From NCBI GenBank assembly GCA_027717875.1, contig JALLOL010000166.1, forward strand, positions 1 through 5,773: a stretch of 5,773 nt of DNA, read 5' to 3'. The notes beneath the pieces were generated by a model. The model was not told where the DNA came from. It worked only from the letters and a program-made list of their open reading frames with translations, and made no database searches. The translations under genes and the position numbers were made by a program. Position 1 is the first letter of the stretch. The number at the start of each line of letters is the position of its first letter. Below are positions 1 through 5,027 of this stretch, piece by piece. Origin of the DNA: Acidobacteria bacterium AH-259-L09. GTDB taxonomy: Bacteria > Acidobacteriota > UBA6911 > RPQK01.

Positions 1-34
1 GTGTCCCAATTGAAGTTTCAGGTCAGAGGCAGGA

Positions 35-1012
35 ATGATAAGCAAGAAGTCAACACGTCGGGAGTTTCTCGGGACCTCTGCCGGCCTGGCCACGATGGGT
101 CTGGCCATTGGATGCTCGACAGCGCCTGAAATGGAGGATACGGAAACGGAAGGCAGAGAACACGAAGGGACGGAAGCCACAATGAAGCTTTCTCTTTCAG
201 TTCGTGTCGCTGAGGCATTTGGCTCAAAGGAAGAGTCAACACTGACGATAGACCAGCTCATCGAACTGGCAAAGAATAACGGATATGAGGCGCTGTGCAT
301 GCGAGCCTCGCAGGCAGGAATTCATTCGCCGCCTCAAACGATTCAGGAAATGAGCCGCGAGGTAAACAAAGCTGGGCTAGTGGTGTCGATGGTGACAGGT
401 GACTTTGCGGTACCGAGAAACGACGAGCATGGCCCGGATGGTCTTAGGAATATCACGCCGTACCTTGATCTTGCTGAGGAGTTTGGTGCGGACCTGATCC
501 GAATTTGCATGAAAAAGGACGAGGACATCGAGTGGGCAAAGAAAGCCTCCGATGAAGCGCGAGAGCGGAAGATTCGCCTGGTCCATCAAGCGCATTGTGC
601 AAGTCTTTTTGAAACCGTTGAAGGGTCTTTGCGCGTGCTCAAGGAGGTGGGTCGACCGAATTTTGGCATCATCTACGAGCCCGCCAACTGGATGATCGCC
701 GGACAGGACTACGGCAAAGAGACGATCCAAAATCTGGAGCCGTATATTTTCAACGTCTACGTTCAGAATCATCGGCTCAATCCGAACGGAGCGGCGTCCG
801 TGAACACCTGGGCAAGGGGTAGAGTACGCCTTGACCATATCGGATTATGGGAAGAAGGTGGAGTTGATTTTGAAGAGGTCTTCGCCGGGCTGCATGCGAT
901 CGACTACCGCGGCTTTGTCACCGTCCACCAGGCATTTGCCGGTGTGATGCCTATCGAGAAAGCTGTTCGCAAAAGCTCCGAAACCCTAAAACCTTTGACC
1001 AAGGGGATCTGA
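35..1012 (+). CDS. Tat-exported sugar phosphate isomerase/epimerase-like TIM-barrel protein (putative lipoprotein)
   Basis: 325 residues. The N-terminus is a twin-arginine signal: STRREFLG at residues 6-13, a hydrophobic stretch to about 26, then LAIGC with Cys27 as a possible lipidation site (Ala at -3 is not ideal for a lipobox). An acidic linker (28-49) leads into a xylose-isomerase/AP-endonuclease-2-like TIM barrel from Met50 to the end. Family-like segments are LVHQAH (182-187), GIIYEPANWM (211-220), VYVQNHR (241-247) and GFVTVHQ (293-299). By family knowledge such barrels bind a divalent metal and isomerise or epimerise sugars; the substrate here is unknown. Two positions where I expect metal-ligand glutamates look like Gln185 and His299, so the metal site may be changed. 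ATG 35 is preceded by GAGG at 26-29 with 5-nt spacing. ATG 182 (Met50) is an alternative start that would give a leaderless cytosolic protein. It is convergent with the next gene and shares no operon with it. The family call is fairly sure, the function is not. Confidence 0.85.
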   Translation: MISKKSTRREFLGTSAGLATMGLAIGCSTAPEMEDTETEGREHEGTEATMKLSLSVRVAEAFGSKEESTLTIDQLIELAKNNGYEALCMRASQAGIHSPPQTIQEMSREVNKAGLVVSMVTGDFAVPRNDEHGPDGLRNITPYLDLAEEFGADLIRICMKKDEDIEWAKKASDEARERKIRLVHQAHCASLFETVEGSLRVLKEVGRPNFGIIYEPANWMIAGQDYGKETIQNLEPYIFNVYVQNHRLNPNGAASVNTWARGRVRLDHIGLWEEGGVDFEEVFAGLHAIDYRGFVTVHQAFAGVMPIEKAVRKSSETLKPLTKGI

Positions 1013-1015
1013 AAG

Positions 1016-1035
1016 AGGGGTCAGGTATGACCCCC
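1016..1035. repeat. GGGGTCA/TGACCCC hairpin between convergent genes
   Basis: A perfect 7-bp stem (1017-1023 pairing with 1028-1034) closes a GGTA loop, starting 4 bp after the TGA of the upstream gene. It fills most of the 29-bp gap between two convergent stop codons. The GGGGTC core is shared with the inverted element at 3083-3162 and with the sequence at the end of the SDR gene, which suggests a dispersed REP-like family. Placed between convergent genes, it could also slow or end transcription from both sides. There is no U-tract, so it is not a canonical intrinsic terminator. Confidence 0.7.
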
Positions 1036-1041
1036 CCTAAA

Positions 1042-1947
1042 TCAGAGTTCCAGTTTCCCGTCGTACACCATGTCTTTGAGCTTGAACTTCTTCTTGACGT
1101 CGCGCTCCCCAATCTTGGTGACAAATTCCACGTCCTTGTCCTTAACGGTGATAACGTGGCTGCTTTCCTGCGTGCGGGGAAACATCACGTAGATCTCCGC
1201 TCCGGATCTCAAGGCCTGTGCATCGACCGTATTTCCCTCTCGGCCTACGTCGATGTGGACGACGTCGGACCGGATCGGCTCCTGGCCCTTGATCTTCAAG
1301 AAAGACTCTGACTTCAGGCGCTCGGATACCCGTTTGAGACGTTCTTCAGAGGAAGGCCTACGACGTTCAGAGCGAGATCCGTCACGGTCAGACGGAGATC
1401 TGTCACGTTCGGAGCGAGATCCCCTACGCCCGGGATTGCTAAGCAACAGGCGGGCCGGCACGCCGGATACCCCAACGATGTAGTGGGTTTCCTGTCGATT
1501 GATCATCTGAGCAGCCTGGGCCGAAGTGCCCGCGTCAGTGCCGAATCTTCTCTTGGCAATGGCCTGCTTGACGGGTAAAGCACTAAACCAGCGAATGGTC
1601 AGCGGGATGGTGGGAGTCAAGTCACCGCCCAAACCACCGCCTCTACCTCCTCGACCACCAAAGCCGCCACCTCCACCACCAGCGCCGCCACTTCGACCAC
1701 CACCGCCGCCGACGTTACCACCTTGGCGGCCTCCTCGACTGCTTCGATCAGCTCCGAAGTCACGACTACCCCTCGTTCTGCCAAGTGCGACATGTACGGT
1801 ACGCGCCCATGGGGATTTGCTCAGCATGCGGCTGACTTCCTTTTCACTCCATTCGGTAAATTTCTTCTTCTCCCAAAAATTAGCCCCCCAGATAAAAACC
1901 GTTCCCAGAACTAACCCTAACAGGGTCCCTACGAGATGTTTTTTCAT
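1042..1947 (-). CDS. Membrane-anchored protein of unknown function with Gly-rich and Arg/Ser heptad-repeat regions
   Basis: 301 residues, not assigned to a named family. Residues 1-3 (MKK) and a hydrophobic stretch at about 4-24 look like a signal anchor or uncleaved signal. A charged segment with FTEWSEKEVSRMLSKSPWA (30-48) follows, then a glycine-rich stretch (72-108), a more conserved-looking block TIPLTIRWFSALPVKQAIAK (113-132), HYIVGVSGVPARLLLS (155-170), an Arg/Ser/Asp/Glu heptad repeat (174-201), and a C-terminal beta-rich part including EIYVMFPR (251-258) and FKLKDMVYDGKLEL (288-301). The ordered blocks separated by low-complexity inserts suggest one conserved domain with expandable linkers. 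I recall similar hypothetical proteins, with SPWA near the N-terminus and a KLKDMxYDGKLEL-like ending, from Acidobacteriota, but this needs a search. The ATG is preceded by GAGGG at 1953-1957 with 5-nt spacing. The opposite-strand Pro-rich reading frame is a shadow of the Gly codons. The gene is real by length, signal sequence and non-random composition. Confidence 0.8.
   Translation of the reverse strand: MKKHLVGTLLGLVLGTVFIWGANFWEKKKFTEWSEKEVSRMLSKSPWARTVHVALGRTRGSRDFGADRSSRGGRQGGNVGGGGGRSGGAGGGGGGFGGRGGRGGGLGGDLTPTIPLTIRWFSALPVKQAIAKRRFGTDAGTSAQAAQMINRQETHYIVGVSGVPARLLLSNPGRRGSRSERDRSPSDRDGSRSERRRPSSEERLKRVSERLKSESFLKIKGQEPIRSDVVHIDVGREGNTVDAQALRSGAEIYVMFPRTQESSHVITVKDKDVEFVTKIGERDVKKKFKLKDMVYDGKLEL
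1345..1428 (-). repeat. Four 21-bp tandem repeats encoding a heptad repeat
   Basis: Four imperfect 21-bp units lie head to tail at 1345-1365, 1366-1386, 1387-1407 and 1408-1428, in frame with the gene on the minus strand. In protein order they encode RRGSRSE, RDRSPSD, RDGSRSE and RRRPSSE (residues 174-201), a consensus of R-[RD]-x-[SP]-x-S-[ED]. The next residues, RLKRVSE and RLKSESF, keep a weaker 7-residue spacing after one extra Glu. The unit length is a multiple of three, so gain or loss of units keeps the reading frame. Confidence 0.85.
1624..1734 (-). repeat. Glycine-codon low-complexity tract
   Basis: This is the coding segment for residues 72-108, almost entirely Gly with scattered Arg, Ser, Asn, Gln, Ala, Phe and Leu. 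On the plus strand it reads as runs of CCA/CCG/CCT triplets. It most likely encodes a flexible linker after the membrane anchor. Triplet slippage here would change linker length without a frameshift. Confidence 0.8.
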
Positions 1948-2094
1948 ACCTTCCCTCGATTCTCTAAGCTCTAGCTTTGCAGAACCAAAACAAATTGTCG
2001 AGAAAAAATTCTAAGCTGACGACGTGAGATGCCGTCGCGATTCAGACGGTCCATGGCTTCCTGTATTCCTTACTCAACATCCTCAGAAGACCCC

Positions 2095-2955
2095 TCAGAA
2101 TATTTTGCACAAAGCTCCGCCGTCGACGACCAGTACTTGACCCGTAATGTAGCTGCCGGCTTGGCTGGCCAGCAGCAGCGCCGGACCTGCCAATTCGCTT
2201 GGATTACCCCAACGGCCCAGGGCAGTGCGCTCGGCTAAGGCCTTCATCTGCTGCTTGGAAAGCAATCTGCTGGGCAGGTCGGTCAGAAAGGGCCCGGGGG
2301 CGATACAGTTGACGGTAATGTTATACGAGCCCAGATCCAAAGCACTGGCTCGGGCCATACCAATCAACGCAGCCTTGGTGGCCGAGTAGGAGTTGCGGGC
2401 GTCTTTTGAAGCCAAGGCCATGATGGACGAGATATGAATGATTCGGCCCCACTTGCGCTCCTTCATCTGCGGCACCAGGGCGCGGGTTAGGGCCATGCAG
2501 GAAGTGAGGTTCAGCTCTACGATCCGATCCCAGTCTTCGTCGATGATTTCGTCGATTGTCTGGGGAATGTTTGAGCCGGCGTTGTTGACCAGAATGTCGA
2601 CCCGGCCCATCGCCCCCAGCGCGGAGCTGGCCAGGCGCTCAACTTCGTCGCGTCGTGTCATGTCCGTTACAAAGTACTGCCCACGAACATGGGTGCCTTC
2701 CAGGATTTCATCCAGGGCAGTTTGCAACTCGTCTTCGTTCCGGCTGCAGATAACCACATCGCCGCCGACCTCCGCGAAGGCGCGCGCCATGGCCTTCCCC
2801 AGACCTTTGCTACCACCCGTGACCAGAGCAACCCGTCCGTCTAAACTGAAGATGGTACCGTCCATAAGGAGTTCTTCCTTGGGTGTCCCAGGCGCCTCGG
2901 CAGATAGAGGAACAGAGTCTGCCATTTTCCGGAGGGTCTCGCGAAAGCCAGACAT
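2095..2955 (-). CDS. SDR-family NAD(P)-dependent oxidoreductase (gluconate 5-dehydrogenase-like)
   Basis: 286 residues, a complete classical short-chain dehydrogenase/reductase. Visible motifs are the Rossmann TGGSKGLG (46-53), SRN after beta-2 (71-73), DMT (98-100), NNAG (124-127), the structural Asn148, the catalytic Ser176/Ser177 (HISS), Tyr190 and Lys194 (YSATK), PGPFLTD (220-226), and the C-terminal GQVLVVDGG (272-280). The basic residue after beta-2 favours NADP(H). The closest recognisable subgroup is the gluconate 5-dehydrogenase / 3-oxoacyl-ACP-reductase-like SDRs, which interconvert alcohol and keto groups on sugars, sugar acids or acyl chains; the substrate cannot be fixed. ATG 2955 is supported by GGAGGG at 2966-2971 with 10-nt spacing, but it adds about 30 residues before the usual start. 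ATG 2865 (MDGTIFSLDGRVALVTGG) with AAGGAAG upstream is the alternative and matches the usual family start better. The gap before it carries two repeat elements. Confidence 0.93.
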   Translation of the reverse strand: MSGFRETLRKMADSVPLSAEAPGTPKEELLMDGTIFSLDGRVALVTGGSKGLGKAMARAFAEVGGDVVICSRNEDELQTALDEILEGTHVRGQYFVTDMTRRDEVERLASSALGAMGRVDILVNNAGSNIPQTIDEIIDEDWDRIVELNLTSCMALTRALVPQMKERKWGRIIHISSIMALASKDARNSYSATKAALIGMARASALDLGSYNITVNCIAPGPFLTDLPSRLLSKQQMKALAERTALGRWGNPSELAGPALLLASQAGSYITGQVLVVDGGALCKIF

Positions 2956-2995
2956 TCAGTGAAGTCCCTCCATTAACGTCGCACCAAAACGCACT

Positions 2996-3029
2996 AGCGC
3001 TGGCTTCCAGCCGACAAGATGCCGGCGCT
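2996..3029. repeat. Imperfect palindrome (AGCGCTGGC / GCCGGCGCT), REP-like
   Basis: Arms at 2996-3004 and 3021-3029 pair over 9 positions with one G-T wobble. Inside, GGCT-TCC-AGCC (3002-3012) forms a small competing hairpin. It resembles dispersed repeats of the type 'GGCTTCCAGCC...GATGCCGGCGCTAC' that I recall from intergenic regions of large-genome environmental bacteria. The resemblance is from memory and only one copy is visible here. It lies 41 bp upstream of the SDR start at 2955, inside that gene's likely leader or promoter region. Confidence 0.6.
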
Positions 3030-3082
3030 ACAGGCGTATGCACTGCCTTTTGCCACACACTGGGTCTGAGCGCGGGTCAAAC

Positions 3083-3162
3083 GGGGTCTGACCCTGAAAA
3101 TGTGAGCCTGGAAATGCAATCTTGGGCTGAGCAAAAATTGCATTTTCAGGGTCAGAGACCCC
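3083..3162. repeat. Inverted pair of GGGGTC palindromes (REPIN-like element)
   Basis: The left arm 3083-3102 (GGGGTCTGACCCTGAAAATG) is matched by the reverse complement of 3141-3162 along its whole length, apart from a 2-base insertion in the right arm. Each arm is itself a small palindrome: GGGTC-T-GACCC at 3084-3094 and GGGTC-AGA-GACCC at 3149-3161. A second inverted pair, AAATGCAAT (3112-3120) and ATTGCATTT (3137-3145), overlaps the right arm, so two alternative hairpins compete. The right arm ends 5 bp from the stop of the DUF2911-like gene. Two inverted short palindromes around a variable spacer is the architecture of REPINs, usually mobilised by a REP-associated tyrosine transposase. 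No such transposase is in the window. Confidence 0.75.
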
Positions 3163-3167
3163 TCAGA

Positions 3168-3665
3168 TTAGGTCAGCGCGCCGTCGAGAAACAGCTTGCC
3201 AAACTTGACGGTCAAAACCGCCTTGCCCTCAAACTTGCCGTGGCCCGGCGTGATATCGACCAGCAGGTGCTCGGTCTTGCCGCTCGAATCGGAAAACATC
3301 GAGTCCAGCTTGATCAACTTCGACACATCGGGCGTCTCACGGCGACCGAGTCGGCCGGGATATAAGGCCATGGTCCAATCGCTTGCGCCGTTTTTAATGA
3401 CACCGATCGTGTACTCTCCCGCGGGGAGACTCACGGATCCTGCCCTGAGCTCCCCGGACAGTGTCAAACGAGGCCCGCGTGGGGTGATGAAGCTCCCGAT
3501 CTGTGCGTTTTCGGCATGCATTTCATTGCCCGCAACAGTTTGGTAGGAGATGGTTGCTTCGACACCTCCCGGCAACGCAACGGTGACCGTTTTGCGAAAA
3601 TGCGGATGGGCCATTAAGACCGTCGTTCCCAACACAACTAAGAACAAAAAAGCGAATCTCTTCAC
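3168..3665 (-). CDS. Small secreted DUF2911-like protein
   Basis: 165 residues. The N-terminus MKRFAFLFLVVLGTTVLMA is a typical Sec signal peptide, with likely cleavage after Ala19, leaving a mature protein that begins HPHF. The rest is predicted beta-rich, with LPAGEYTIGVI (80-90) followed by DWTMALYPG (96-104). This matches the 'PAGxYxL...W' signature I know from DUF2911, a domain of unknown function in secreted proteins. The C-terminus LTVKFGKLFLDGALT (151-165) is a plausible last beta strand. His20 and His22 at the mature N-terminus could bind metal, but this is only a suggestion. The start is GTG at 3665, chosen because a near-perfect Shine-Dalgarno sits 7 nt upstream and the signal peptide begins exactly there. 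It is transcribed away from the oxidoreductase gene at 3864. Just downstream is the inverted repeat at 3083-3162. The gene is well supported, its function is unknown. Confidence 0.85.
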   Translation of the reverse strand: MKRFAFLFLVVLGTTVLMAHPHFRKTVTVALPGGVEATISYQTVAGNEMHAENAQIGSFITPRGPRLTLSGELRAGSVSLPAGEYTIGVIKNGASDWTMALYPGRLGRRETPDVSKLIKLDSMFSDSSGKTEHLLVDITPGHGKFEGKAVLTVKFGKLFLDGALT

Positions 3666-3863
3666 AGTTATCCCTCCTTATACAGGTTGATTCCTTTAAT
3701 GAGTAGCACACTAGCCCATCTGCTATCAACTACTCTTATCTTGACAATCTTGGCGCCAGTGCCTCCCAGCGTTCTAGCCCTAGCCCGCCCGCGCGTGATC
3801 TCGCCGTGGGCTTTGGCCGACAGGTGAAGCTGTTATACCCTCTAACCCGGAGAGGATGACTCG
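3666..3863. promoter_or_regulatory. Divergent intergenic region, presumed two promoters
   Basis: 198 bp separate the outward-facing DUF2911-like gene and Gfo/Idh/MocA gene, so promoters for both should lie here. I cannot place either with confidence. TTGACA at 3741-3746 (+) is a perfect -35 match but has no good -10 at 16-18 bp. A TATACC at 3834-3839 (+) has only a weak -35 partner. On the minus strand TTGATA has no good -10 behind it. CTAGCCC occurs three times (3711-3717, 3774-3780, 3780-3786), and ATCTTG is repeated at 3738-3743 and 3747-3752. Either could be an operator or chance. GGAGAGGA at 3849-3856 is the Shine-Dalgarno of the plus-strand gene. Confidence 0.4.
3673..3679 (-). promoter_or_regulatory. 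Strong ribosome binding site for a GTG start
   Basis: Reads AAGGAGG on the minus strand, 7 nt before the GTG at 3663-3665. It is the best Shine-Dalgarno match in the window and decides the start of the DUF2911-like gene, which has no ATG in the right place. Confidence 0.85.
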
Positions 3864-4835
3864 ATGGAAACCGTGCGATGGGGCATTCTCGGCTGTGGTG
3901 ATGTGACGGAGGTGAAGAGCGGACCGGGGTTTCAGAAGGCGGCGCATTCACAGCTGGTTGCGGTGATGCGGCGCGATGCGGAGAAAGCCGCGCACTATGC
4001 TCGGCGTCACCGCGTGCCCCGGTTCTACAGCCGGGCGCAGGATCTGATTTCCGATCCTGAGGTTGATGCGGTTTACATTGCCACGCCCCCCTCGTCTCAT
4101 TGTGAACTGGCACTGCAGGTCGCGGAAGCAGCGAAACCGTGCCTGGTCGAGAAGCCGATGGCGATGAACCATGCGGAGTGCCTACGGATGGTGGAGGCAT
4201 TCAAGGGAAAAGGAAAACCACTTTTTGTGGCCTATTACCGAAGGGCATTGCCACGGTTCTTAAAGGTTCGGGAGCTACTGAAAGCACAGGCGGTGGGGAC
4301 GTTGAGTTCTGTACATATCGTCCAGTATGGCCGGTTGGCCCTCGGGGAGGAAGCGAAGCAGTGGCGTTTTGATCCTGCCATTGCGGGCGGGGGGCTGTTT
4401 ATGGATCTGGGTTCGCACGGGCTGGACCTGCTCGATTTTTTGCTGGGTCCAATTAAAGCCGCGGGCGGCTTTGCGGTGAATACCGAGGGTACTTACAGGG
4501 CAGAAGATGCGACGGCTGCCTGTTTCGAGTTCGAGTCGGGAATTGTTGGAACGGGGATCTGGAACTTTAATGCCGACCATTCGGAGGATGGGATTACATT
4601 GACAGGGTCGAAGGGGGAACTGCGGTGCCCGGTTTTTTCCGATACCGACATTATCATCAGGAGGGAGGGCAGAGAGGAGGTTTTGCCTTTTCGAAACCCT
4701 CCCCACGTGCACCAACCGCTGATTCAGACAGCAGTCAATCAGCTCCTGGGAAAGGGAATCTGTGAGTCGACGGCGGAGAGCGGCGCGCGGACTGCGTGGG
4801 TGATGGATCAGTGTCTAAAACACTACTATGGATAG
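3864..4835 (+). CDS. Gfo/Idh/MocA-family NAD(P)-dependent oxidoreductase
   Basis: 323 residues, a normal length for the family. The N-terminal Rossmann domain carries GILGCGDV (7-14) for dinucleotide binding, VDAVYIATPP (67-76), and the hallmark EKP at 96-98 with the presumed catalytic Lys97. The C-terminal alpha/beta domain contains GGGLFMDLGSHGLDLLDFLLG (175-195), where Asp181 and His185 occupy the usual active-site positions of the D-x-x-x-H motif. By family knowledge such enzymes oxidise or reduce a ring or chain hydroxyl of a sugar, inositol or related compound; the substrate is unknown. It is cytosolic, with no signal peptide. The ATG is supported by GGAGAGGA with 7-nt spacing. It is divergent from the DUF2911-like gene and convergent with the DHDPS-family gene 79 bp downstream. 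The co-location with an aldolase-family gene suggests sugar or sugar-acid metabolism, but no shared operon exists. Confidence 0.93.
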   Translation: METVRWGILGCGDVTEVKSGPGFQKAAHSQLVAVMRRDAEKAAHYARRHRVPRFYSRAQDLISDPEVDAVYIATPPSSHCELALQVAEAAKPCLVEKPMAMNHAECLRMVEAFKGKGKPLFVAYYRRALPRFLKVRELLKAQAVGTLSSVHIVQYGRLALGEEAKQWRFDPAIAGGGLFMDLGSHGLDLLDFLLGPIKAAGGFAVNTEGTYRAEDATAACFEFESGIVGTGIWNFNADHSEDGITLTGSKGELRCPVFSDTDIIIRREGREEVLPFRNPPHVHQPLIQTAVNQLLGKGICESTAESGARTAWVMDQCLKHYYG

Positions 4836-4890
4836 GCTCAACACGTAGTAATCGAGCCAGAAGCCAAAAAAAGCTTTGGAATTCTTAGCG

Positions 4891-5027
4891 AAAGGAGTTG
4901 ATTCATGTTTGTATCTAATCCGCATTTCTCACACGCCATCGCGCAAACCAATCTCGAAAAGCCTCCACCTGCTGCCTTCGGGCCGAAGAGAGTGGCAGCG
5001 ACAGGGGCCCGGTGGAAATCCCTCTGA
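4891..5027 (+). other. Orphan Shine-Dalgarno and ATG with a 40-codon reading frame
   Basis: AAAGGAG at 4891-4897, a 7-nt spacer and ATG at 4905 make a well-formed translation start on the plus strand, 69 bp after the oxidoreductase stop. The frame runs 40 codons to TGA at 5025-5027, starting MFVSNPHFSHAIAQ. Nearly all of it is antisense to the 3' end of the DHDPS-family gene, so its codons are constrained by that gene and it probably does not encode a selected protein. It may be a chance match or the leftover start of a gene once downstream of the oxidoreductase. Confidence 0.2.

Noticed and set aside
1526..2014. Plus-strand 162-codon reading frame rich in proline
   Set aside because: It is the antisense of the Gly-codon tract; the minus-strand frame has a signal anchor, a ribosome binding site and ordered domain-like blocks.
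1957..2094. Possible small gene or RNA between the SDR stop and the heptad-repeat protein
   Set aside because: Only short frames without ribosome binding sites and weak AGCT repeats are visible; it is probably just leader and promoter for the minus-strand gene.
2081..2100. Direct repeat CCTCAGAA (2081-2088, 2093-2100) as an insertion target duplication
   Set aside because: Only 4 bp lie between the copies, so no element is flanked; it is better explained by the GGGGTC-type motif at the gene end.
2438..2962. Plus-strand 174-codon open frame
   Set aside because: It lies antisense to the SDR gene, whose full motif set makes the minus strand the coding one.
3741..3746. Perfect TTGACA -35 box facing the Gfo/Idh/MocA gene
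   Set aside because: No acceptable -10 hexamer at 16-18 bp, so I do not call it a promoter.
3736..4200. Minus-strand 154-codon frame over the oxidoreductase start
   Set aside because: Composition is Pro/Ser/Arg-rich as expected of a shadow frame, and it overlaps the Rossmann motif region of a clear gene.
4835..4879. Possible terminators after the oxidoreductase: GGCTC/GAGCC (4835-4839, 4854-4858) and CCAAA/TTTGG (4864-4868, 4875-4879)
   Set aside because: Stems are only 5 bp, one has a 14-nt loop, and neither is followed by a U-tract on the strand it would serve.
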